64,000 nucleotides of DNA, from assembly GCF_030936135.1 (NCBI RefSeq), contig NC_082599.1, forward strand, positions 2,280,847-2,344,846, given 5' to 3'. Under the pieces are notes generated by a model that was not told the DNA's origin, searched no databases, and saw only the letters and a program-made list of their open reading frames with translations. The position numbers were made by a program, and so were the translations under genes. This DNA is from Gavia stellata. Its lineage: Eukaryota > Chordata > Aves > Gaviiformes > Gaviidae. Below, in pieces: positions 28,101 to 40,100 of this stretch (the first letter of the stretch is position 1; each line of letters starts with the position of its first letter).

Positions 28101-31100
28101 TGGATATGGAGTCTGGGAAGACAAAGATAGGTAAAGGTGGTATAGATCAGAGCTGGCTTTAGGTGCCTGACAGTTTTGCCCCTCTATTGGCAGGGGTAAA
28201 GCCTCATGTTTTCATGGGGAGACTTGGGAACGAAGGGGGGATGTGTTCAAGCTCTGCTATAAGGTATGAACACCTGGAAAAGCATTATATGAATTGAGTT
28301 CATGCAGTACATCTGGAACTTGTGCTGCATGGAGCATTATATCAGGTAAAACTAGCCTCAGTAAGCAATACATCAAATTGACTAAGATCTAATAAAACAG
28401 GGAAAAAACATCATTTGTTTTCTATTGCATTCCAGAGGGGAGAGATACATAGGGACATGGCTCGACGATCACAGACATGGACAAGGCATTGTAGTAACCC
28501 AGTCAGGTGTCTGCTATCAAAGGACATTTCATGCTGATAAAATGGTGGTGAGTACCCATTTTCAGTGGACTCTCTAGATTGATGGGACATAGAATTCCCA
28601 TTCAAGGGCGAAATTATGATTTCACTTTTTTGAGAGGAAAATAGAAAGCAAGAAAACATAGGCACTGATATTTTACCATAAAAATGGTTTTGAAGAACAA
28701 GGCCTAGATTAAGTCTTGTTTCATACTGTCTTCCTGAGGTGCGGGTAGGAACTAGATGTGAGACTGTCACTTTTCCTTGCTCATGCTAAGACACCTTATA
28801 GGTCTGGCTGTTCGACTGACCATCATGTCACAAATATAGACAAGAACTCATATGTAAAGTGCTGTGCAGTTATATATGATATTACATCTATCTTAGAGAT
28901 CATTAAGCCTTTACCTTCCCAATGTGAGCTTACCTATGACAAGTTGGCTGTCCAGTTCATTGAAAGTTTAGATGTTGTTGTGGAAAGCAAAAGGGATTGG
29001 TAATGCTAGAACTGGCTTGGAAATAAAAGCATTTCTTCTCATAAAAAAGTACGCACTTAAAAAAACAAACAACCCCTTCCCCACTCACCAAACTAGGACA
29101 AAATGTTTAGCATGGAAACTTTGTTGGAAGGGCTTTCCATAAAAATTCCATCTGCGGGGAACCAAAATAAAGCTGTCTTTTGGTCTGCCAGCTGCCAGAG
29201 GTTCCTTTAACTTCACAAGGCTTCCGGGTGGGGAGCAGTCACTTCAGCTTTCCTAGTGGAAAATTGGTATGGCCAAGAAGCTTCCCTTGGAAACCTTTTA
29301 TTTTTGCCAGAAAGAGCGCTTTCCATCAAGAAAACCATTCCAGCGGAAAATGTGTTGCAGCTCTAAAAGCGACCACATTTTCTGGCTGGTATGGGTACAT
29401 ATAAACCTTCAGGCCCAAACCACGGGCTAAGCCCCAACAAGAAGAATCTTCCCTCATTGGTATAAATTATCTTGTGTCTGTTCTGCATCTTGGTGCTCCT
29501 TCTCAAAGGTCTTTTCCAACCTAAATGATTCTATGATTCTATGAAATGTGTGCTCCTGTCAGCAGCAGTGGGAGGTGGGAGGTAATGGAACGAGTCATTT
29601 TACAAATGCTTAGGAGCAGCTCATTAAAGCCCTGTTGACTGCACAGCAAGGGACAAAGCTAATTCTACACAGCAGCTGCCTTCCTCTTTTCTCTTAATTG
29701 TCTTGCAAAGAAAGACACAATTGGCTGCAGTCACCTAAAGGTCATAGGATTGGGAGGACCACGAGTTTGACCCATATGGCAATTCATGGTGACAGTTCTT
29801 GGAACAAAAGGCAGGCTCCTGTTCTTTCTTCTAGGGAAATGAATGTAGTAGTATTGTTTAAAACCTCCTGACTACCCAGTACTTCTCCTCTGTGCAGTGT
29901 TGCCTAATGGGTTATCTCTTGAGCACTGCAATGCTATGTTGGGCTTTCAAAAGGTTGTCAGAATTGGCAGCCCATAAATATTCCAAGCCAGTGGCTGTTT
30001 CTAGATGAACTTGAGTAGGTAGGGAGTTAATGTCATAAATTCACTACTACTGCTTTCATATGAAGGGTTCTGGGATTCTACTCTTGGAAGATGACTCTGT
30101 CTACGAAGGGAACTTCACGGAAGATCTAACGTTTGTTGGAAAGGTGAGCACTTCCTTCATCACAGCCTTTCTATACAGTTCGCTTGCTTTCCAGAAGGGC
30201 TGATGGATTCATCTTCAAAGTCCATACCCTCCTGCTCCACTTCCTCCAGTCCCCCAGAAGATAGTATTCTCCTGAGTTTTGTTTGGTTTTGGGTTTTTTC
30301 TATTATCAGTCTCATTCACAGAAGGAAGACTGCAGCTGAGAGACTTCAAGTAGCTGGGGGCTTTGTGCATTGTTTTGGTTTTGGTTTTTATTGTTTTGTT
30401 TACATTGAGGGGTTTGGGTTTTTTGTTTGTGGGATATTTTTGGCTGTGCTTCGCAGCTGCAGTTGGGATGCTTTTGTATTCTTAGAACAAATGTTTTAGC
30501 CTTTGTAGTGGTTGGGAATACAGGAAACGATGTATAAACCAAACGGAGTTGCAGTACTAGCACTACGTTAATGTAACTGAGATGTTAACATAGCTGAGGG
30601 ATCTCGGAAGCTTAATTTTGCAATCTGGACACTGCACTGACATGTTCAACATTTTGTGGTTGATCTTTAACAGAAATACCTGTTCATAAAGTGCCCCGTT
30701 GCAGGGAAAACTAGTCCTCCAGCTTGTTACAGAAATCTGTGATGAGTCTGACAGGAAGTGTGTGGTTATATCAGACTGAGTGGATGCCAAAATAGACACT
30801 TGGTAATGATTGCAAATGAGCCCTGTCATTTACTGACTTGTCATGGGAGGAAGAGTTTGTCATCATCTTCTTCAGCCAGAAGACTCAGGGTGGATTTTGC
30901 AGAGACTACTGATTGTAGTGCTTAGATACTGCTTCCTCCAAAATTAACATTTAGTTTGCGTGGTTAGTCTAGAAAAATCTGTTCTTTATCTAAAGATGGA
31001 GTGCCTCCTGCTATTAGCAATGAGGATTTCAGGCTCATATTTGAAGCCAGACTGGTTACGATATTGTTTGGCTTTGGATTTGATTTAATTAAAACTTCTA

Positions 31101-34100
31101 AGTTTGAGTCAAGATACTGCATGTCTTCTGTATTTGCCTCAGAGGATTTAAGGTTTTTCTTGGTAACAGCAAACATTTTGAAAGTGTTTATGGTGAATAT
31201 CATATGATTCCCCCTACCTGTGAGGCCAAACTTGCTTGTGGTTTTAACAAGCAGAGGAAAAACAGAGGAGAAATTGAAATTTCATGTGTTCGCTCCAGGT
31301 TAGAAATAACTATTGTAAAATTTAAGCCAGAAAATTTTATAACTCAAAGAAGATATTGGGTATTTGTAAAGCATAATGCAAACGTTTTACTCTGCGATTC
31401 TGGCGATCTTTCTGTCCCCTCCAGAATCCTATGTGTGTCATTCAATAGCAAGGACGTGTTGTCTCCAGTGACTGCCACCTTAACGACACATGCTGCAAAT
31501 GTGCACCTCCGTGCTCGAAGTTGTTCTTAGTCCCCGTTTCAGGAGCTGGCTCTGTTGAAAAGAGAGTTTGAGATCTCGGTCCAGCTTGTTTCCTTTCTCT
31601 AATGAGATCTTGGCAGGATAACCCTTTATTTCTCCATTGCAGGGAAAGCTGTCATTTGCCAATGGCTTCATTTTGGAGGGAACCTTTACTAACAAGTCGG
31701 GCCAAGGCCTTCAGACGCACGGCATCCTGAACACATCGAATGAGCAGCTGGATGAGAGGATAACCAAAGCGTGAGCAACAAGAGCTGACTTCTTGGGTCA
31801 TGGCTTGTATTTTGACTCTACCTAGAGGAGTACCGTATCAATCCCTACAGGGATCAAGGCAGTCCGTGCCTGAAAGTGTTGATCTGAAAACTGGTTTACA
31901 TGCAAGGAGAGAAGGAGGAAAGGAGAGCACAGTTTGTCATTTAATCTTAATGTCAAGTAGGAAACAGAAAATAGATGTTCTACTCCCGTCCTGCCACTGT
32001 CCACCCAGAGATACTCCCATCCTCGGACTGGAGAGAATTTTGGAGGCTTAACATTTTCAGTGATTTGTGCATGTGTGTGCACACACATGTTTCTGTCTAC
32101 ACACACAAACACGGACAGTTCTGAAGCTCTACAGGCAAAACTGGGCTGCTAAAATGCATTGCTTGCTCCTTTCCTCTCCCTCTGTGCTACTATATGAATA
32201 TTAGCAGCTGATATTGTAGAGGTAGGAAAGCTACCAAAAATCAAGAAGGGAAGCACAGCACATGAAGCTCTGAAGAGCCTCAATTGGGTAGTGCTCTGTG
32301 TGGAGGAAGGCTGTGGAGCCAGGATCAAAGCTTCACAGGACACTGATACTGCTTTGGCAGGCAATGGTGCGAATGCAGGACAGGAGTAACCACGCTGAAG
32401 CTATCAGGCCACATGCTTTGGTATAGACTCTTATCCTCAGGGCTGAACCCTGCAAAGGGATGCTCTGGTTGCCAGGCTGGAGGGCCTGGGTTCAGCCAGT
32501 TTAACCCAAATGAGGGTGTCCCAGTGGGAAAGACAGCTGCCTGTCCCCTGAGGGGAATTTGCTATCAGTGTTTTCTGCAGGCTTTCAGTTGAAATAAATA
32601 GTCTGTATTTAGAAACGTCCATAAGTGGATCAGAAAGCCTGTGATCAATTCACCAGCAAAGATTCAGATTATTTATGTTCCACATACCAGGAATTTTTCT
32701 TCACCCAAAGTACCTTGTTGTCAGGAGAATAGACTTGAGTTGCTTTTTATTGCATTACCAGTTAGACACTGCCATCTTTCTCTGCTCCCATCGTTCTTGT
32801 GTTGAGATCTGATTCTGGAGAACCTTCCACATTTGAAGGTGAAGTCTGAAATATAATTGAGGAGGGATGCAGAAAAACCTAATGCCATGTTGTGTTTTGC
32901 AGTCAGCTGGGCCTCAAGGAGTTCCCAGTGGAGAAGAGATGGAAGGGAATCTATGACCAGTTCCTGGAGTTCATCCATTCTGGCTGCAAAGAAGAAATGC
33001 AGGAGTCTTTCACGGGGTTCCACATACAAACAAGCAAGGAGCTGCGGAAATCTCAGGAGTACCTCTTCTGCCAAAGGTATGAGTATCGCGTGCCCTCATT
33101 GCAAGAGAGGAGCCCATTTGTGTAGCGAGGATAGTGGTTTACATTAGGGTCTGCCGCGTGTTAAAGTTACGAGCCCAAACATTGTCCAGTTGTTCCCGCT
33201 CATGAGACAGGAGGATGAATTTTAAGCCTGAATTTAAGATTGTGCTGTTGAGACTGACTCTTGTAAGTGAAAACTTGGATGGGATTCATTTGATTAAATG
33301 TAAGCATCTGCACATGACCCAGTCATCGCTGGCTCCTCTTGCATTTGAGGAAGACCTAGCTGACATCATCAGCTGATGCAGGGCAAACTCATCTCCCCTT
33401 AAGAAAATATCTAAAATAGATAGGACGAGCACGTGCAGGATGTGGCCCAGGCTGGTCGTAAGGGGAGCCAAAGGCGATGAATTTAGATAATCGCAGGTGT
33501 TGTAAGTCAGTGGGGCAATTCCATTGAAAAGGGTAGAGAAAAATTCATTTTTTCTTCTAATAGTCTTATTGCCCCCTTGGTATCCACCTGCAATACCACT
33601 TGGGATTTATCCCAGTGCTTCACTGTGTGGTTTTCCTTCCTCACCTCTCATTTTTCAGGGGGACTGAGGATGTATCCTGGAAGATAGAAGATATTCTTGA
33701 AGAGCTTGTCCAGCACCAGGGGCTGGAGTCACTACAGAGTTATTTAGAGAAGGTAAGTTTAAAACCATAATGATCCACATCTGTCCACCAGGCACGGACA
33801 CAGGTTGTAGCAACTTTCTGTTGCTTTCTATTGGCATATATAACATTGTCAGTAACTTCAAGAGTCTTCTCTAATTTATGTTTGAATACCTATGCTTGTG
33901 AAGAAGAGGGTTATCCTTCATGCTTTTTGGATGCTCATTTTGCATATAGCTATACAGGCCAGGAAGTGATGATAAAGCTTCGCTCTTGGTTCTCAAACTG
34001 TGTCAGAGAATAACCAGCTGCTGGAAATTATTAATAAACTTCCATGCACTCTCAGTGGTTGCTTTTCACTCAGCCAGCCTTTCCCTGAAGCACCCTTTGC

Positions 34101-37100
34101 TCTCTCTCAAATGTCACAGCAAATCTCATCAGAACAGCAAGTTCTGCATATTTCTGCCTAATACTGGGAGGAGAATGGGCTTGTGGCAGCAAAATAGACC
34201 AAAATAATAGTTGATTCCCCCCAGGCTTGTTCTCCTTTGCTGAAAAGAGAAGAAGGTTGTTTGGCCTTTCAGTGTTATCCTCTACTAATGGCAAGGGCTG
34301 ACTTGTAAAATTTAATTTTCCTCTATCATGCAGGCATTGAAGTCTTCCCTGCACCCACTGGGAAAGCTGCTGAAGGCCTTGATGATCGCTTTTCAGGCAA
34401 CATATTCTGGGATTGGGGCCAACAGACACTTGCTGACTATGGCACAAGAGGAAGTCAAGTACTATGCAAAGAAAATATGGGAGTTTTACCAGTAAGTCAA
34501 GCATGCTGACTCCTTCCAGTGGGTATGAGCATAGAGGGATTGTGGAGTAGACCATTGGGATCGTTTTTTCAGGTGACAGGGCTGCTTTATTTCACAGCAT
34601 ATTTCTTGGGAGAGTTGCTTCAGAATGGTGCTAGATAAAGAGTTATTTGCGATAACTAAGGTCATACGGACCTAAGAAACCTTCATCATGCCCATTGCTC
34701 AGTACATGACTCAGGGGCTTTAACATGACTAAATCTCACTCAGTTATGGCAGCTCAGTGAGCTGTTGCCCATAACAGACTTCATTTAGACATGCACAAAT
34801 ATGAGCAAGAAACCTCACTAAGTAATGAGGACAGCAAAGTATATCAGAGCACACAACAGTGGTGTTCGATATCTATGTTTGAATGAAAAATAGCTTAAGG
34901 TTAACATACCCTAACTCAGCAGGAGTTAAGAACACGCAGGGTAAGCGCGTTGTTGAGGCTCGGCTGATGTGGGTAGTGACTCTAAAATGAGGTTGTTCAG
35001 TTGCATGGTTGTGCCCATGGGTAATTAAGGACTGGATCAAAGTCACGATTTGGGTCCTGTTGCTGTTTGAATATCTTATAGGAGAAGATACAAGAAATGC
35101 CACAGTAGGCAGAGGTGGGGAGCTCTGCCTCTGGCTGCACTTGGGGGAGATATTGCCTTGAAAACAAGAGGTTGGATAAAAGCTCTGTTGATATCAGCAT
35201 AGCCATGTGTGCTTGAGGAAGGCTGCCAGCTCCATGATGAGGGGTTGTTTATCCCAGAGCAGTCTGAGAACAGCAGTAGAGCTGATGGGAACAAGTCAGA
35301 TTTGATTCAGTTCATCTGCAGTGTGTCTTCGTCACGAAACTTGGTGTAACAGAGGGATCTGAGCTCTGTTCATGAATAGCACAACAGGGCTGATGACCTG
35401 GGCTTTGGTTCATGTGAAGGTGATTCTGAGCTCAGCGCATACCTGGGAAAGCTTGCTGCATGTCTCCAGACCTGTCGGGTGCAGTGTGGGGAGGGAGACC
35501 CACCTTGCTCTTCTGTGCCCCTGGCTAAGTTTCCTAGGCTGATACTTCTACACCAAAAAAAGGCAACCTCTCCCTAATCCCCATTTTAAGATTATGAAGT
35601 TTTGGCTTGGAAGTATCAAGACAACCCCAAGCAACTTTTTCGGAGTAGAGTATGAACATCCTCTACTGTTCATAGATAGATTAGAGCATTGGTTGGTATG
35701 ACAGGTCCTGAAACCTCATGTCCCTTGAGTGGGAATACAAGGAGATGGTGTTCAATGCAGACCACAGTTAGGATCTCCAGAGTGACCACCCTACTCTTCA
35801 GAAGCTATGGACATTTTTGAAACACCTTATTCTTTCCTGGTGGCTTCTCCTGGTAATGGAGAAAGCCCTCAAATAGTGAAACTTGAATACAGAAACAGCA
35901 CTGCAAGGATTACAGAGAGCTTTACTGATACCCCACTTGGTGCTGGGGCAGTTGAGCTCCTCACTTTTGAATAACAAATTACCCTTAAAAAAAGGAGGGA
36001 GGGGAACTAAACCTTGTTTCTGCTCCTCTTCTAGGGGTTTGCTCCATCTGGCACTGGAACAGAAAGGCCAACTGCTCGCAAAGTGTGTAGATGGAGAGAC
36101 AAGGTATGTGTCACCACTGGTTATTTAATTTTAAGCTGCTTGGATGTATGGGTTGTCTTCTAAAATACATTAAGTGCTGAACTGATTGTATGTATCTATG
36201 TGAGTCAGGTTTAGTGCCCACACTTCTCTCTGAGTGAAAAGCTTTCAGTAGTTCTGCTTGAAGCATGAGAGCAACTTCTAATCACGTTCTGTAGCAGAAT
36301 AGAGTGGTGAGTTGGAGGTGTGTGGGGCACAGCCTTGCAAGAGTACCCACGCCAGCCACTGTGCAGTAGCAGGGTTGTGTGAGAGAGAGCAGTCCCAGAG
36401 CTACCATGTGCTTTGCAGTAGTCACAGGAACTTGTTCATTGCGGGAGTGGTGACTTCCATACCAGCGTTGAGAGAAAGGCAGGCCTGGAAATAGGGAGTA
36501 CAATGTGGGAAATGTAGAAGGGAATGTGGGAAGAGGTAGAAGACATTGATGTTCCTAGAATAAGAAGGTAGGAATAATTGTGGGAGACCCAGGTTTAGGG
36601 TTTATCGGGGTGGGAAAAAGCATCTTTATTCAGCTGTCCCTGTTCGGACTGGATTCCTCTCTGCTGTAATCCGCAGCCATCCCCATGTGGGCTGCATGAA
36701 GCCAAGAGGTTGGTGGAATGGTAAGCAGCTGGAAAAGGGCTTTATCTGAATTTATTTGGTCTTTGTCCCTTAAGAAATAACAAATGTGCTACTGAAACAG
36801 ATCAGAAAGAACAGCTGGAGATAGGTCTCTGGTGCTCCAGGTTTCTCTCAGTGACTAAGGAGATCTTGTGGAGAAACAGTTACCCTGTCCTGTCCTACAG
36901 CGTAAGATGCACTTGCCTCTTCAGCTTGTAGGGACATGCAGGAGAGTGTTATACAGGTCACTACTGTCCAACTGTGACATTGAACTCAAAGGTGGAGGAA
37001 GGAGGGGAGAACAAGGAGAACACCTTGCAGTCTCAGAAGCTGCCTCTTCCATCGTGTGCTGTGTGGCTCTTGGTAGTATCAAGGTTATAGGTCTCACTGT

Positions 37101-40100
37101 AGGACTCTGCTTTGCTTTTCTCTGCCATAGTGACCAGAAGGCATGCAGTGTGGTCCTGCCGCTGATCTTGCCCTGCTTCTACCCCGAGCTTTTCATGCTC
37201 TACATGCTCTATCATGAAAGAGAAGATGACCTCTACTGCCAAGGGATTGTGGACCTAAGTCTGTTTCCTGACATCAAGCTGCTAGAGTTTCTGGATGTGC
37301 AGAAGTAAGTGACATTTTTTCATCCCAGGATGCAACCCCATGATACCAGTTGGGAAGGTAGCAGCCAGGGAAAGCTCTGATGGCACTGGAGGAAAGGACA
37401 TATAACCTGTTCCTGGGTCCATCACTGGCGGTAGCGCTGAGGTTTTTCCTAGGCTGCCAGAGGAAGTCCTGTCATGGAGTGTCTGGAAGGACAACATTGA
37501 CTAGTGGAAAGCTGCTATTATCTAGATCAATTTTCATTTTCATGTAGCAAAAAATTTTCTTTTCTAGGTCACCAAACAAATGGTTTGCTCCAACTTAGGA
37601 CCAAACAGACAGAGTTTATAAATGTGTCTTAGAAAGGGCTATAGTCCATCCAAAGGTATCTCCTGTAATAATGTAGGCACACAGTCTCAAGACAGGGGAA
37701 AGGCTGGAGAGCCAGATGTTTCCTTCATCCATTCCTGCAGCTAGATCCATCTTTGGGAGCGGTATATGAAGACCAATGGCTCAGACTCAACAGGCATGTG
37801 AGCAAAGAGCCCCTTGTCGGCCTTTTTCACCTCGATTCCCTTCCCCAGTGCAGACCTACTTGCAGTGGAGCTGGTCTCCTCAGAGACTGACCATTGGCAT
37901 GTTTGCGGCTCGTTTAGAACAGGATGACCATGAGCCAGCAATGTGTCCTTTTGGCCAAGAAGGCCAATGGCATCCTGGGGTGCATCAAGAAGAGTGTGGC
38001 CAGCAGGTCGAGGGAGGTTATTCTCCCCCTCTACTCTGCCCTGGTGAGACCACATCCGGAGTACTGTGTCCAGTTCTGGGCTCCCCGGTTCAAGAAGGAC
38101 AGGGAGCTGCTGGAGAGGGTACAGCAAAGGGCTATGAAGATGAGTAGGGGACTGGAACATCTTTCTTATGAGGAAAGGCTGAGGGACTTGGGGCTTTTTA
38201 GTCTGGAGAAGAGAAGACTGAGGGGGGATCTTATTAATGCTTATAAATACTTAAGGGGTGGGTGCCAGAAGGATGGGGCCAGTCTTTTTTCAGTGGTGCC
38301 CAGTGTCAGGACAAGAGGTACCGGGCACAAACTTGCTCACAGGAAGTTCCATCTAAACATAAGGAGGAACTTCTTTCCTTTGAGGGTGGTAGAGCACTGG
38401 AACAAGCTGCTCAGAGAGGTTGTGGAGTCTCATTCTCTGGAGATATTCAGAATTCGCCTGGACGCATTCCTGTGCAACCTGCTGTAGGTGAACCTGCTCT
38501 GGCGGGGGGGTTGGACTGGATGATCTCCAGAGGTCCCTTCCAACCCCTATCATTCTGTGATTCTGTGAACATCATCTGCAGCTCAAGGACTTAAGCAGGG
38601 TAGCAGGAGACCCAGAGTCTCAATTTGGCAATTTGATTCAGTCTAGACTCAGTGAGAGGAATTGAATCTGAAAGTGCCAAAACTCTCCACGGATTATTAC
38701 AGGAGCATCTGTGAGTAAAATGAACCCTACACTCAGGTCAATGAGTCTAAGCTATTAATTCTTCCTGTAGCAGTGTGATGAGAGGACCAAACGCAGCTTC
38801 ATGCACCTAGAAGACTTTATGTCCTTGTTCAAGGTGATGCTAAAAACAGTCAAGACTGACTTAGGGTGGAGGTAAGACATGGATATCTGCCTCCTAAATC
38901 TTCTCTCTGTAATCTCCTTTCAGACACCTCTGGCCTCTGAAAGATCTCACCCTGACAACCAACCAGGTAAGAAATAACCCTAAGTAGCAGCTTTGGTGTG
39001 TTAGTGAGATGGCATTGGGGCTACATGTTGGTGCTGGCTAATGATGGAGCTTCACCTAAGTAACTACAGGGCAGACTGCACTCAGAAATCAGAGCTACAT
39101 GATATCATAGAATCGCAGAATCATTAAGGTTGGAAAAGACCTGCAAGATCATCAAGTCGAACCATCAACCCAACCCCACCATGCCCACTAAACCATGTCC
39201 CACAGTGCCACATCTACACGTTCTTTGAACACCTCCAGGGATGGTGACTCCACCACCTCCCTGGGCAGCCTGTTCCAGTGTTTCACCACTCTCTCAGTAA
39301 AGAAATTTTTCTTAATATCCAGCTTAAACCTCCCCTGGTACAACTTGAGGCCATTTCCTCTCGTTCTATTGCTAGTTACATGGGAGAATGTGTTGGTTAG
39401 TTATGATCTGTAGCTACTGCATATGAATTTCCATGGATGGGAATATGAGCCCTGCATAGGATTGCTTTGTAATGCTCTGCTTGGTGGCATTTCAAAGACA
39501 TCTTTTTTCAGAGTGGCACTGTAGACATCTAAGTGTGTTCAGAGTGACAATGTCTACAACAGCTTTATTTTGCCCTCTTTATGGGCAGCAAATATGCTTA
39601 TTTTGGGTCCAGCGCTGAGGAGCCATGTGGAGGCTGTCGGAGAGATGCTCTTATAGAGGCACAACCCTTTGTCTCCCTTTCAGAGGCGGTCCCTTATCAA
39701 AGACAAGTGTTTCCTGTCCGCCACAGAGTGTTTGCAGAAGCTGATGTAAGTCACCATCCATAACCTCTGACTGACAACCAGAGCTGATGGGGATGGGATT
39801 TTCTGTATTTTGGGAAATGCTGTAAATTTGCACCTGTTTACAAAAGCGTATCTGGGTCAGCCTGCAAGATAGTTTAAAGAAAAGTTGTTTGTGATATTAT
39901 TTCAGTTAAAAAGAAAAAGTAACTTCTTTAGAATTTTTTTTTTTCCCCAAAAAAAAGTCAAAGCCAATATCTAGTGTGTTTAAATGCAGCCCTCCCCTGG
40001 CAAATATCTCCCCTTAATTTTGCGGAGACATTCCTGCACGAAATCTGACTTCGATGAAATGAGTTCACTCAAGTCAGCGTGCGTAGCAAATTGGGCCTGG

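Larger units (their letters stand above)
22766..31770 (+). other. ALS2CL: ALS2CL exons 9-15: MORN repeat array
   Basis: These exons encode about eight MORN-type units between residues ~359 and ~575. Units begin [91 protein letters not shown] and LEGTF.NKSGQG. The YxGxW/F...GxG spacing is the MORN signature. In ALS2-family proteins these repeats contribute to membrane or partner association and to self-association. The later units are degenerate, as they are in the human protein. Confidence 0.9.

Noticed and set aside
37776-38594. Several overlapping open frames near 38 kb
   Set aside because: They are alternative frames of the CR1 fragment. Only the 37924-38487 frame corresponds to CR1 ORF2.
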